DNA of 64,000 nucleotides from Chryseobacterium sp. FH2 (GCF_001045455.1 NZ_LFNE01000010.1:124001-188000), one strand, 5' to 3'; counted from the first letter of the stretch, positions 52,292 to 61,388 are shown. A program made the numbers and translations. The notes: generated by a model from the sequence alone, not told the origin.

Positions 52292-55105
52292 TTAAATTAC
52301 TATATTCACAATTCGGTGATGCACTACGATGATTTTTTTCGGTGTTTTACCTTCCAAAATCTGCTGTATTTTTGAATCCTGAATCACCAAATCTTCTACC
52401 TCTTTTGCAGAAAGCTGGGCAGAAAACGAAATTTTGAACTTCATTTTTCCATTTACACTTACCGGATACTCAATTTCATCTTCTACCAAGTAATCTTCAT
52501 TCAATACAGGGAACTTTTCAAATTCTATTGATGTGTCATGACCCAGCAAACTCCAAAGCTCTTCACAGATGTGGGGTGCATATGGAGAGATGATAACGGC
52601 AAGAGGTTCTAAAATATTGCGTTTGTTGCATTTTATTTTTTGCAATTCATTTACAGCAATCATAAATGAAGACACAGATGTGTTGAAAGAGAAGTTTTCA
52701 ATATCAAAAACCACCTTCTTTATTAATGTATGTAATATTTTATATTCTGCTTTCGTAGGCTCTTCCTCAGAAACTTCAAATATATCTCCGTTGAAATATA
52801 GATTCCAGAATTTTTTCAGGAAACCATACACTCCACTTAATCCTTGCGTATTCCAAGGCTTGGATTGTTCCAATGGACCTAAGAACATTTCATACAATCT
52901 TAATCCGTCTGCTCCGTATTCTTCACAGATATCATCTGGATTTACAACATTGTATTTTGATTTAGACATTTTTTCAACTTCACGACCCGTGATGTATTTT
53001 CCGTCCTCCAAGATAAATTCTGCATTGGCATAATCTGGTCTCCAAGCTTTGAAAGCTTCCGTATCTAATTCATCAGAGGTTCCTTTTAATAAAGATACAT
53101 CAACGTGGATTTGTTGAGTTTTATATTCTTTCGATAAATTTTTAGATACATATTGATTAGTACCATCAATTCTATATACAAAAGCACTCATTCCCAGAAT
53201 CATCCCCTGGTTGATTAATTTTTGGAAAGGCTCATCATGATTAATATATGCTCTATCCTTTAAAAACATATTCCAGAAACGAGAATATAGTAAGTGGCCG
53301 GTTGCGTGTTCACTACCTCCGATATATAAATCTACTTGTCCCCAGTAATCTGCCAGTTCTTTTTTAACAAAAACCTCATCATCATTTGGATCCATATATC
53401 TCAGGAAATACCATGAGCTTCCTGCCCAACCGGGCATTGTAGACAATTCTAACGGGAATACCGTTTTATCATCAATTAAATATGTGGCAACTACTTTCTG
53501 GTTCGCTTCATCCCAAGCAAAGTTTTTTGAGTTCCCTAAAGGAGGGTCTCCATCTTCTGTTGGCAAATATTTTTCAACTTCAGGAAGCTCCAAAGGTAAA
53601 GCAGGGGTTGGCAATGTATAAGGCATTCCATCCTTATAATATATAGGAACAGGTTCACCCCAATAACGCTGTCTTGAGAAAATCGCATCACGCTGTCTGT
53701 AATTTGTAGTTCCGTGCCCGATTCCTCTTTTTTCTACGGCAGCAATTACCAAAGCTTTCGCTTCGTCATAGCTCATTCCATTTAAGAAATCCGAATTTAC
53801 ACAAACACTTGTTTTAGAATCAAAAGAAGTTTCCTGAACATCTCCATCAGTTTCCACCACTTTTTTAATTTCTAAATTAAACTTCTTTGCAAATCTGTGA
53901 TCACGCTCATCGTGCGCCGGAACAGCCATTACAGCTCCCGTCCCGTAACCCATCAATACATAATCTGAAATATAGACAGGCATTTTTTCATTGCTGAACG
54001 GATTGATTGCATAACTTCCCGTGAAAGCTCCAGAAACGTTTTTCACATCAGACATTCTGTCTCTTTCTGTTTTTTTGGAAGTTTCTTCAATATAATTTTC
54101 TACCTCAGCTTTTTGTTCTTGAGTAGTAATAATTTCCACTAAAGGATTTTCCGGAGCCAATACCATAAATGTTGCACCGAAAATAGTATCTGGTCTTGTT
54201 GTAAACACCTCAACGGTTTCATTATGCCCGTCAACATTAAATTTAACCTGGGCTCCCTGAGATTTTCCAATCCAATACTCCTGAGCATCTTTTAAAGGCT
54301 GTGGCCAGTCAAGAGTTTTTAATCCTTGTAATAATCTTTCCGAATATGCAGAAATTCTCATGCTCCACTGCATCATTTTCTTTTGGAAAACAGGGAACCC
54401 TCCTCTTTCAGATTTTCCGTCTTTTATCTCATCGTTAGCTAAAACTGTTCCTAAAGCAGGACACCAGTTTACAGTCGTTTCCGCCCTGTAAGCCAAACGA
54501 TAATTTAATAAAATATCTTCTTTATCAATATCAGAAGCTTCTTTCCATTCTTCTGCCGTGAAATTTAATTCATCATTTTGATTGGCATTTAAACCTTCTG
54601 TTCCTTTTTCTTCAAAATATTTGATCAAGGTTGAGATAGATTCTGCCTTATCAGTATCTTTATTATACCAAGAATGAAACAATTCAATAAAAATCCATTG
54701 TGTCCATTTATAATAGGATGCATCAGAAGTTCTTACTTCCCTACTCCAGTCAAAAGAGAAACCGATTTTTCTTAATTGCTCTTCATATCTGTTGATATTT
54801 TTTTCAGTAGTGATCGCAGGATGTTGCCCCGTCTGAATTGCATATTGCTCAGCAGGAAGGCCAAAACTATCATAACCAACCGGGTGGAGAACATTGAAAC
54901 CCTGATGTCTTTTATATCTCGCATAAATATCTGACGCAATATATCCCAGCGGATGGCCTACGTGAAGCCCTGCACCTGATGGATACGGAAACATGTCGAG
55001 AACATAAAATTTCGGTTTGTCTGTGTTATTGGAAGTTTTGTACGTTTGTTTTTCTTCCCAGTATTTCTGCCACTTTTTTTCTATCTGCTGATGATCGTAA
55101 AACAC
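52292..55105 (-). CDS. leuS: Leucyl-tRNA synthetase
   Basis: Class I aminoacyl-tRNA synthetase, 937 residues from the chosen start. It has the HIGH-type motif in FPYPSGAGLHVGHPLGY, an editing domain (TTRPDTIFGATFMVLAPE, MAVPAHDERDHRFA) and KMSKSKYNVVNP before the anticodon-binding helices. The frame is open up to a GTG at 55171, but that stretch is AT-rich and repetitive. The GTG at 55105 directly precedes FYDHQQIEKKWQKYWEE, where related proteins begin, so it is preferred. A TAATTTTG element lies about 65 bases upstream. Confidence 0.93.
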   Translation of the reverse strand: MFYDHQQIEKKWQKYWEEKQTYKTSNNTDKPKFYVLDMFPYPSGAGLHVGHPLGYIASDIYARYKRHQGFNVLHPVGYDSFGLPAEQYAIQTGQHPAITTEKNINRYEEQLRKIGFSFDWSREVRTSDASYYKWTQWIFIELFHSWYNKDTDKAESISTLIKYFEEKGTEGLNANQNDELNFTAEEWKEASDIDKEDILLNYRLAYRAETTVNWCPALGTVLANDEIKDGKSERGGFPVFQKKMMQWSMRISAYSERLLQGLKTLDWPQPLKDAQEYWIGKSQGAQVKFNVDGHNETVEVFTTRPDTIFGATFMVLAPENPLVEIITTQEQKAEVENYIEETSKKTERDRMSDVKNVSGAFTGSYAINPFSNEKMPVYISDYVLMGYGTGAVMAVPAHDERDHRFAKKFNLEIKKVVETDGDVQETSFDSKTSVCVNSDFLNGMSYDEAKALVIAAVEKRGIGHGTTNYRQRDAIFSRQRYWGEPVPIYYKDGMPYTLPTPALPLELPEVEKYLPTEDGDPPLGNSKNFAWDEANQKVVATYLIDDKTVFPLELSTMPGWAGSSWYFLRYMDPNDDEVFVKKELADYWGQVDLYIGGSEHATGHLLYSRFWNMFLKDRAYINHDEPFQKLINQGMILGMSAFVYRIDGTNQYVSKNLSKEYKTQQIHVDVSLLKGTSDELDTEAFKAWRPDYANAEFILEDGKYITGREVEKMSKSKYNVVNPDDICEEYGADGLRLYEMFLGPLEQSKPWNTQGLSGVYGFLKKFWNLYFNGDIFEVSEEEPTKAEYKILHTLIKKVVFDIENFSFNTSVSSFMIAVNELQKIKCNKRNILEPLAVIISPYAPHICEELWSLLGHDTSIEFEKFPVLNEDYLVEDEIEYPVSVNGKMKFKISFSAQLSAKEVEDLVIQDSKIQQILEGKTPKKIIVVHHRIVNIVI

Positions 55106-55170
55106 TTTATTATAGATATTAGATGTTAGATTCAAGATATTAGATTTAATTAATCTAAAATCAAGATTCA

Positions 55171-55178
55171 CAAAATTA
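55171..55178 (-). promoter_or_regulatory. Candidate -7 element for leuS
   Basis: TAATTTTG on the minus strand. If used, the mRNA would begin near 55166 and exclude the upstream GTG at 55171, supporting the start at 55105. Confidence 0.4.
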
Positions 55179-55234
55179 ATGATTTTAAAAGAAATGTAAC
55201 TTTAATTTTAAATTAAATACAACCCGGTTTTTAA

Positions 55235-55259
55235 CAAAAAATCTCATCCGAAGATGAGA
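55235..55259 (-). terminator. Intrinsic terminator after the lipocalin-like gene
   Basis: On the minus strand, TCTCATC-TTCG-GATGAGA: a stem closed by a stable UUCG tetraloop, followed by a T run. Confidence 0.8.
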
Positions 55260-55292
55260 CCTTTATATTTATTACATTTAATTCTTTTCTTA

Positions 55293-55763
55293 TTATTGCG
55301 GAATTCTGTTGAATGTATATGTTACAGATTTATATTCTGTAGGGTCTGAAGTATCTTCGATAGTAAGATTTAGCGTTGTAGCATCGAGACGTGTTATTTT
55401 TCCTTTATCCGGTTCTACGACTCCCTGATATTTTATCTGAATAGCTTTTGTATCTCTGTCGTAGATATATGTAAAGTTGTAATCAGCTACAGCAGTACAG
55501 GTCCCCAGAGAACCTACTTCTTCTCTGTCAGTTCTTTTCCCGTTACCTGCTTCGAAGAAATCCCATCTTGAAGATTTCTGACAGTCAGTATAGTCAATTG
55601 TATCAGAATAAGGATCTTCTCCTGTTTCGACTACCGTTCTCACTTCTTTTATTGGCTGCCACTTTCCTACCAATGGAAATACCTGCTCAGTGTTATCATC
55701 GTCTTTACATCCGCTCATTGCTAATAACGATATTCCTGCAAATAGTAATGCTAATTTCTTCAT
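55293..55763 (-). CDS. Lipocalin-like lipoprotein
   Basis: A 156-residue lipoprotein with lipobox MSGC, then an acidic KDDDN stretch that may favour surface export. The body begins FPLVGKWQPIKEV, the GxW motif typical of lipocalin-like domains, and continues as a small beta barrel (YNFTYIYDRDTKAIQIKY). Such proteins are common in flavobacteria; the ligand is unknown. It has its own terminator. A TATCTTTG element at 55849-55856 is a possible but distant promoter. Confidence 0.78.
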   Translation of the reverse strand: MKKLALLFAGISLLAMSGCKDDDNTEQVFPLVGKWQPIKEVRTVVETGEDPYSDTIDYTDCQKSSRWDFFEAGNGKRTDREEVGSLGTCTAVADYNFTYIYDRDTKAIQIKYQGVVEPDKGKITRLDATTLNLTIEDTSDPTEYKSVTYTFNRIPQ

Positions 55764-55957
55764 ATCAAATTTTTCAGGCCTTAAAATTATAATTAATTTA
55801 TTTTATTTAATAGTTTTTTATAAAAAATGTTGTTGCAATTTACATTTTCAAAGATATTCAAAAAAGTGATACTTTGATAAAAAAAATTCAATCCAGGAGA
55901 TCACCACAAAACTGGGTTACTAATTGTTGGCTTGCTACAAACTTCCGCAAAAAAAAC

Positions 55958-55965
55958 TATTTTTG
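55958..55965 (+). promoter_or_regulatory. Candidate -7 element for the acyltransferase operon
   Basis: TATTTTTG, 20 bases before the ATG at 55986. Confidence 0.45.
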
Positions 55966-55985
55966 CTAAAAATATACAAATACAA

Positions 55986-56963
55986 ATGCAAGACATTGCG
56001 AAAAATAATTTTGATTTCATCCGTGTTCTCCTAGCTTTTATCGTTTTCGTAGGCCATTTAGGTTACCTAAGCGCATCTCCCTCACTTGAAGTTTTAAAAC
56101 ACAGTCCTGTAGAAGTTGCCGTTTTTGCTTTTTTCATCGTCAGTGGTTTTTTGATTGCCCGAAGCTATGAAAGGACAAGTACTTTAAAAAAATATATAAA
56201 AAAAAGGCTTAACAGGATTCTTCCCGGCTACTGGCTGGTTGTGGTTTTGTGCACTGTATTATTGTCTCTGGTAAGTACGGTTTCATTTGCAGAATACTTC
56301 AGCAGTCCTCAAACATATAAATATTTTTTCTGGAACTCTGCATTTATGAACTTCATGGCTCCCAATCTTCCCGGAGTTTTTGGCAACGGTGCGGTAAACG
56401 GAGCACTTTGGACTTTAAAAATTGAAATGTGTTTTTATTTTTTAGTTCCTGTTCTTTTCCTGTTTTTTGGAAAAGAGAATAAATACAGAAATACCAGTTT
56501 AATTATATTTTATTTCCTTTCTATTATCTATCTTAATTATTTTGAGATGATCGGTAAAGTAGAAATCTCCAGACAAATTCCGGGGGCATTATGTTATTTT
56601 ATTGGTGGAATGCTGATTTATTTTAACTTCGAAAAGTTCATCAAATATAAAAATGTCCTCTTCATCATTGCTTTTATTACGGTTTGGATTGATTTAATTT
56701 TTAAAATTAAATTATTCTCACCTATTATGATAAGTATTATTGTTCTTTACATTGCTTATTCATTTAAATTTTTAAACAATTTCGGAAAATATGGAGATTT
56801 TACCTATGGAATTTACATTTTCCACTTTCCGATAATCAGAGTATTTGCAACATTAGGGCTTTTCGCCGACTATAATCCTTACTTTATGGGGTTTGTATGT
56901 ATGCTCGTTGTCATTGGAGTCGGAATTGCATCATGGCATCTGTATGAAAAGAAATTTTTATAA
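55986..56963 (+). CDS. Membrane acyltransferase (acyltransferase-3 family)
   Basis: A 325-residue integral membrane protein with about ten helices. It starts MQDIAKNNFDFIRVLLAF, with the family's catalytic-type histidine in FVGHLGYL, the segment FFIVSGFLIARSY, RLNRILPGYW, and NGALWTLKIEMCFY. Members O-acetylate or acylate sugars of LPS, exopolysaccharide or peptidoglycan; the acceptor here is unknown. The frame opens at a TTG at 55932, but the ATG at 55986 fits both family and promoter. It is followed after 13 bases by a glycosyltransferase, suggesting glycan modification. Confidence 0.88.
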   Translation: MQDIAKNNFDFIRVLLAFIVFVGHLGYLSASPSLEVLKHSPVEVAVFAFFIVSGFLIARSYERTSTLKKYIKKRLNRILPGYWLVVVLCTVLLSLVSTVSFAEYFSSPQTYKYFFWNSAFMNFMAPNLPGVFGNGAVNGALWTLKIEMCFYFLVPVLFLFFGKENKYRNTSLIIFYFLSIIYLNYFEMIGKVEISRQIPGALCYFIGGMLIYFNFEKFIKYKNVLFIIAFITVWIDLIFKIKLFSPIMISIIVLYIAYSFKFLNNFGKYGDFTYGIYIFHFPIIRVFATLGLFADYNPYFMGFVCMLVVIGVGIASWHLYEKKFL

Positions 56964-56976
56964 TTTTACACCACAA

Positions 56977-57735
56977 ATGAAAGATCTTGTTTCCATCATT
57001 ACGCCTTGCTACAACTCCGCTGAGTTTATAGAAGAAACGATACAGTCCGTTTTGAATCAAACCTGTGAAAACTGGGAATGGCTCATTACAGATGATTTGT
57101 CTAAGGATAACACCGTAGAAATAATCCGAAAATATAACGATCCGAGAATAAAACTGGAAGTTCTTGAGCAAAACGGAGGGGCCGGAAATGCCCGAAATAA
57201 AAGCCTTGAGAGAGCTCAGGGAAGATACATCGCGTTCCTTGATTCTGATGATTTCTGGTATCCTGAATATTTGGAAACCATGACGGGTTATATGCAGGAA
57301 AATAATGTCGAATTGGTTTACAGCAATTATTCAAGATGTGACGAGCATACAATGCAGCCTGTTCTCAAAGATTTTTTAGCAGATAAAATTGTCACTTTCT
57401 CAAATCTTCTAAAAACCTGCAGGCTCGCACCCGTTTCTACAATGTATGACACCAGAAGAGTCGGAAAATTTTTTTTCCCTATAAAAAGCAAACGTGAAGA
57501 TCATGTGATGTGGCTTAATTTACTTAAAGAAATCCCTGCAGGCCATCCTGTAAAAAAAACACTTGCAAAATATAGAATGCGCGAAAACAGTGTCTCCAGA
57601 AAAAAGAAAAATATTATCGTAGACCAATACTTGGTTTATAAAGATTTCATGGGATTTTCCACGCTGAAATCTTTGTATTATACCACAAACTGGGCAATAA
57701 ACGGATTTTTAAAATATTCTAAAATTTTCAATTAA
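56977..57735 (+). CDS. Glycosyltransferase family 2
   Basis: A 252-residue GT-A enzyme. The nucleotide-sugar region is VSIITPCYNSAEFIEETIQSVL, then WLITDDLSKDNT, GGAGNARNKSLERAQGRYIAFLDSDDFWYP (only the LDSDD metal-binding part is diagnostic) and EDHVMWLNLL. It is close in type to WcaA/SpsA-like sugar transferases. The ATG at 56977 is chosen; an earlier start would overlap the acyltransferase. It overlaps the following gene by one base (TAATG), so the three genes form one unit. Confidence 0.9.
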   Translation: MKDLVSIITPCYNSAEFIEETIQSVLNQTCENWEWLITDDLSKDNTVEIIRKYNDPRIKLEVLEQNGGAGNARNKSLERAQGRYIAFLDSDDFWYPEYLETMTGYMQENNVELVYSNYSRCDEHTMQPVLKDFLADKIVTFSNLLKTCRLAPVSTMYDTRRVGKFFFPIKSKREDHVMWLNLLKEIPAGHPVKKTLAKYRMRENSVSRKKKNIIVDQYLVYKDFMGFSTLKSLYYTTNWAINGFLKYSKIFN

Positions 57736-58361
57736 TGGAGTATTCAAAAGAATTCAAAACCGCTCTCAGCAATTTTTCTTCCATAGAAAAAGATCGACTG
57801 ATTTTCAGATTATTAAAAAAGGATAAGCTTTTATCCAAAAAACTGTACTTTGAACTCATTGATCCTGAAACTACAGACGATAAGAGAGAAGAAATGGAAG
57901 AAATTATAACCGAAAAAGTTTTTTTGGCTTCCAAATATATCGGAAATCAAAAATATTTTTTAGGGATTATTCGAAAAATAAGCGCTGAAATAACAGAGCA
58001 CGTAAAAATCACGACTGACAAATTCGGTGATATTTCTTTAAATTTGTTATTAATCAATAAGATTTTAGATTACAACGAAGATTTTCGCACCCAAAGATTT
58101 GACAATGTTTACAAACTTTACATTTATCTTATCAACAAGGTTTTCAAAGCATTAACTTTAACGAAAAAACTGGATGAAGATTACTGGATGGAAATTGATG
58201 TGCTTTTAAGCGAACTTCAAAAGAAAATAGAAAACAATCACTATCTCCAAAAGCTTTGCATCAACAACAGTTTAGATTTCAATTGGCTACAATGTGAAAA
58301 TATTCCTGACAATATCGATTTAATCATCAAAGACATTAAAAGTCAAGGATTTTTAAGATAG
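57735..58361 (+). CDS. Conserved-looking protein of unknown function in a glycan operon
   Basis: A 208-residue charged, largely helical protein that I do not recognise. It has no signal peptide or membrane helix. It starts inside the stop codon of the glycosyltransferase, so it is translationally coupled and probably expressed with it. Its 3' end overlaps the convergent waaA gene by nine bases. The context suggests a cytosolic helper of surface-glycan synthesis, but this is inference only. Confidence 0.68.
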   Translation: MEYSKEFKTALSNFSSIEKDRLIFRLLKKDKLLSKKLYFELIDPETTDDKREEMEEIITEKVFLASKYIGNQKYFLGIIRKISAEITEHVKITTDKFGDISLNLLLINKILDYNEDFRTQRFDNVYKLYIYLINKVFKALTLTKKLDEDYWMEIDVLLSELQKKIENNHYLQKLCINNSLDFNWLQCENIPDNIDLIIKDIKSQGFLR

Positions 58362-59585
58362 AATTTTCTTTAGAATCAATGCAGTAGAATCAGGTTTGCC
58401 ATCTACAAACTTTTCAGCATTTTCAGACATCGCTTCACGCATTTCATTATCTTCAAGAAGGAAAAGAATATAACTCGTTGCTAAACTTTCATTTTCAAAA
58501 GATTTCCCGCCTTCTACAGAAACTAATTCATCTGCTTCAGGGTTTTTCCTGTATTTATTTCCAAAAATCACAGGAACACCAAAAGTTGCCGCCTCTAAAA
58601 TATTATGAAGCCCCGCATCATGAAACCCTCCGCCTACGACAGCAATATCGGCGTAAGAATATAGTTTTGACAGCAGCCCTATACTGTCGATAATCAAAAC
58701 TTTTGTCTTGCAGTCAGCAAGTAAAGAGTGACTGATTTCACTATATAAGATAGCCTCAGGAAAAACCACTTTCAAATTATTCACTCTTTTCAGGTCATGA
58801 GGAGCAATAATAAGTTTAGTAAACTGGCTTTTTTCAAAAATTTCTTCTGCAATTTTTTCCTCTGTCTGCCAAGAACTGCCGAAAACAACCACTTTATCAC
58901 CACCTATAAAATCTTCTACAAAATTCACATGAGTTTCTCTTTCACGAAGCTGTTTTACCCTGTCAAATCTTGTATCTCCGGTCACAGAAGAGTTTGTTAA
59001 CCCTATATTTTTAGCCAAAACATAAGAAAACTGGGTCTGATGAAAAAACCAGTCAATATTTTCCTGTAACTGCTTCACAAACCACCGGCCGTAAGAAGTA
59101 AAAAATAATTGCCTTTCATAAAACAACGCAGAAATAACATACGTTTTAGTATTCTGCTTCTTTAATTCAGCTAATAAATTGTACCAGTAATCATACTTCA
59201 CCGTAAAAAATAGTTCGGAAGAAAACTGAGATATAAATTCTTTTACATTTTTATTTTTATCAAAAGGCAGATAGCATATTACATCAGCGATATTCTTCCT
59301 TTTAATAACATTTTCATACCCTGAAGGAGAGAAAAATGTCACTAAAATTTTATGGGCAGGAAATGATTTTTTTAAATGTTCTAAAACAGGTAAACCCTGC
59401 TCGTATTCGCCTAAACTTGCAGCGTGCATCCAGATTACTTTATCAAACTTTGAAAATTTTGCTTTTACCAAATCTAAAGACTGCTTCCTCCCTTCAACGC
59501 CTTTTTTAGTTTTATCATCGAATAACGAAAAAACTTTCATCCCGAAAATGAAAAGGCTGACGAATATATTGTAAAGAAATTTCAA
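58353..59585 (-). CDS. waaA: Kdo transferase (WaaA/KdtA)
   Basis: A 410-residue GT30 enzyme that adds 3-deoxy-D-manno-octulosonic acid to lipid A. Motifs are the N-terminal anchor FLYNIFVSLFIFG, VEGRKQS, WMHAASLGEYEQG, FFSPSGYE, LPFDKN, VFGSSWQTEE, and the C-terminal VVGGGFHDAGLHNILEAA. The start is a TTG at 59585 with AGGA five bases before it and an in-frame stop three codons upstream; an ATG at 59540 would remove the membrane anchor. It follows the NlpC/P60 gene by 15 bases. Confidence 0.93.
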   Translation of the reverse strand: MKFLYNIFVSLFIFGMKVFSLFDDKTKKGVEGRKQSLDLVKAKFSKFDKVIWMHAASLGEYEQGLPVLEHLKKSFPAHKILVTFFSPSGYENVIKRKNIADVICYLPFDKNKNVKEFISQFSSELFFTVKYDYWYNLLAELKKQNTKTYVISALFYERQLFFTSYGRWFVKQLQENIDWFFHQTQFSYVLAKNIGLTNSSVTGDTRFDRVKQLRERETHVNFVEDFIGGDKVVVFGSSWQTEEKIAEEIFEKSQFTKLIIAPHDLKRVNNLKVVFPEAILYSEISHSLLADCKTKVLIIDSIGLLSKLYSYADIAVVGGGFHDAGLHNILEAATFGVPVIFGNKYRKNPEADELVSVEGGKSFENESLATSYILFLLEDNEMREAMSENAEKFVDGKPDSTALILKKILS

Positions 59586-59600
59586 ACTGTCCTAATTAAT

Positions 59601-60317
59601 TTAAATAATACTCTTTATCACTCTTAATTTATGAGTGTGCTTATTTAATTCTTTGTTAAAAATCCCCGTAGAATCAAGTGTATCAATTCTTACTTTTCCG
59701 GAAGCATGAATAATTTTTTGATTTTCAAGCATGATTCCGACGTGAATAATTTTTCCTTCAGGATTTTCAAAAAAAGCTAAATCACCAAGCCGGCTTTCTT
59801 CCACAAATGTTAAAGGCTCACCTACTTCTGCCTGCTGATAAGTATCCCTTGGTAATTTTATATCATGAACTTTATAAACCAATTGTGTAAAGCCCGAACA
59901 GTCAACTGCAAAAAAGCTCTTCCCCCCCCATAAATAAGGAACATTCAGGAATTCTCTGGCCGTTAAAGCTATACTTTCCCTCAAATCATGACTTCTCCTA
60001 GACGCCACAGCCGGAAACTCCACTTCTGAACCGATAGAAAGTAAGGTTTTACCATCATTTGTCAACACAGAAGAAAAATCTTCCGTGACGATTGTAACTT
60101 TCCGTTTTGCCAGCTCTTCTTCTGTTACAGATTTCAACTGTTTTGTGTCCATCCAGCCTTCATACCCGTCGTAGTGCATTTTTATTTTAGTCCAGTTTTT
60201 ATCGACCTCCAAAATATCTGCGCTTTCCCCAAACAATATTTCTGTAACAATTTCTGCTTTGTCAGAATTTTCGGCACGAACAGGCGCTACCGTAACAATA
60301 CAAATTCCTTTATTCAT
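59601..60317 (-). CDS. NlpC/P60 (C40) cell-wall peptidase with SH3 domains
   Basis: A 238-residue peptidase. Two bacterial SH3-like units lie in the first half (ILEVDKNWTKIKMHYDGYEGWM). The catalytic domain has Cys in FAVDCSGFTQLVYKV, His in GKIIHVGIML and a later polar residue in KIIHASGKVRID. Such enzymes cleave the D-Glu-diaminopimelate bond in muropeptides. No signal peptide is seen, so it may act on recycled muropeptides in the cytosol. It is probably cotranscribed with waaA. Confidence 0.9.
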   Translation of the reverse strand: MNKGICIVTVAPVRAENSDKAEIVTEILFGESADILEVDKNWTKIKMHYDGYEGWMDTKQLKSVTEEELAKRKVTIVTEDFSSVLTNDGKTLLSIGSEVEFPAVASRRSHDLRESIALTAREFLNVPYLWGGKSFFAVDCSGFTQLVYKVHDIKLPRDTYQQAEVGEPLTFVEESRLGDLAFFENPEGKIIHVGIMLENQKIIHASGKVRIDTLDSTGIFNKELNKHTHKLRVIKSII

Positions 60318-60386
60318 GTTATTAATTTAGAAATTAAGAATTTGAGAAATTATTTTTTTTAATTTCCCAATTCTTTAATCTTTTAA

Positions 60387-61034
60387 TTACTTTCTTCTCA
60401 GAAAATTTACTCCGTCCCGCAAAGGTAGAATAAGATTTTCAAAGTCATCATCTTTTGCGATCAAATCGTTCAGTTCCTTGATTACTTGTGTAGATTTTTG
60501 TTTAGAATTTTCTTCCAAAACTTTACCATACCAAAGAACATTATCAAACATTACTACCGAACCTGATTTTGTTCTTGGCTTGATGAGCTTAAAGTATTCT
60601 ACATAGTTTTCCTTATCGGCATCAATAAAAACCAAATCAAAAATTTCATCGGTTTCTCTTAAAAACTCTTTTGCATCCTGAAGCTTAAAATCAATTTGGG
60701 TTGAATATTCACTTTCAGCAAAATATTTTCTCGGTAAATAGGCTAAGTCTTCGTTCACATCCAGTGTTGTGATTTTTCCATCCTTTACCAAGCCTGCTGT
60801 AAGACAAAGTGTTGCATATCCTGTAAAAGTTCCGATTTCCAAAATATTTTTAGGTTGAATCATCTGAGAAATCATCGTTAATAATCTCCCTTGCTGATAC
60901 CCTGAAATCATGTGGGGCTGTGTTGTCTTCTGATAAGTTTCCCTTCTTAATTTTTTCAGAATTTCCGGCTCCGAGGAAGCATGATTTTCTAAATACCTGT
61001 CCATTTCAGGATTCTTTTCTTCAAAAAAGCTCAT
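60387..61034 (-). CDS. Class I SAM-dependent O-methyltransferase
   Basis: A 215-residue methyltransferase of the catechol/caffeoyl-CoA-type OMT family (methyltransferase 3). The SAM site is ILEIGTFTGYATLCL, followed by ITTLDVNEDLAY; the metal-binding region is LVFIDADKENYVEYF and VMFDNVLWYGKV. The substrate is not predictable. Two ATGs exist; the one at 61034 (MSFFEEKNP) is chosen because a TAAATTTG element at 61054-61061 puts the transcript start downstream of the ATG at 61052. Confidence 0.9.
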   Translation of the reverse strand: MSFFEEKNPEMDRYLENHASSEPEILKKLRRETYQKTTQPHMISGYQQGRLLTMISQMIQPKNILEIGTFTGYATLCLTAGLVKDGKITTLDVNEDLAYLPRKYFAESEYSTQIDFKLQDAKEFLRETDEIFDLVFIDADKENYVEYFKLIKPRTKSGSVVMFDNVLWYGKVLEENSKQKSTQVIKELNDLIAKDDDFENLILPLRDGVNFLRRK

Positions 61035-61053
61035 TTTACAATTTTTTGTCATT

Positions 61054-61061
61054 CAAATTTA
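61054..61061 (-). promoter_or_regulatory. Candidate -7 element for the O-methyltransferase gene
   Basis: TAAATTTG on the minus strand, 19 bases upstream of the ATG at 61034. Confidence 0.45.
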
Positions 61062-61101
61062 CTTAAATATAATCAAACCCAGGGAAAAGCCCATATAAAA
61101 T

Positions 61102-61117
61102 ACCGTAAAAATACGGT
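61102..61117 (+). promoter_or_regulatory. Palindromic operator-like box before the small 46-codon ORF
   Basis: ACCGTA-AAAA-TACGGT. Its centre (61109.5) is about 42 bases upstream of the start predicted from the TACATTTG element at 61140-61147, a position typical of activators that contact RNA polymerase. The regulator is unknown. Confidence 0.45.
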
Positions 61118-61139
61118 GGTTTTGTTTTCGAAAAGCGAA

Positions 61140-61147
61140 TACATTTG
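61140..61147 (+). promoter_or_regulatory. Candidate -7 element for the small 46-codon ORF
   Basis: TACATTTG (TAnnTTTG form), with TTTG at 61121-61124 as a possible but closely spaced -33 element (15 bases). Confidence 0.5.
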
Positions 61148-61187
61148 CAACAGGGAATTAAACACTAGAGGGTAAAAACAATAAGCA

Positions 61188-61328
61188 ATGAAAAATCAAA
61201 TTATTAAACAGGAATCGAAGGAACCGACCGACGCATCGATTTCAACCTCAAAGAAAACTAATACCGGAATATCCAATTCATTTTTGCAACAAATTATTTC
61301 CTTATTGAAAAAAGAAGAATTAATTTGA
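61188..61328 (+). CDS. Possible small protein of 46 residues
   Basis: An ORF from ATG at 61188 to TGA at 61328. The product is polar in its first 30 residues (MKNQIIKQESKEPTD, Ser/Thr/Lys-rich) and ends in an amphipathic helix-like segment FLQQIISLLKKEELI. I recognise no family. It forms a complete small transcription unit with a palindromic box, a -7 element about 40 bases upstream and a terminator 7 bases downstream. It could instead be a small RNA in which the ORF is incidental. Confidence 0.5.
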   Translation: MKNQIIKQESKEPTDASISTSKKTNTGISNSFLQQIISLLKKEELI

Positions 61329-61334
61329 TTAAAA

Positions 61335-61368
61335 AACAAAAGTCCCGAATTTCTTCGGGATTTTTGTT
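61335..61368 (+). terminator. Intrinsic terminator after the 46-codon ORF
   Basis: TCCCGA and TCGGGA arms extended by flanking A and T runs, ending in TTTTTG. The A-rich left side may let it also end the convergent OmpA-like gene. Confidence 0.8.
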
Positions 61369-61388
61369 ATGTTTTATTTGATATGAAA

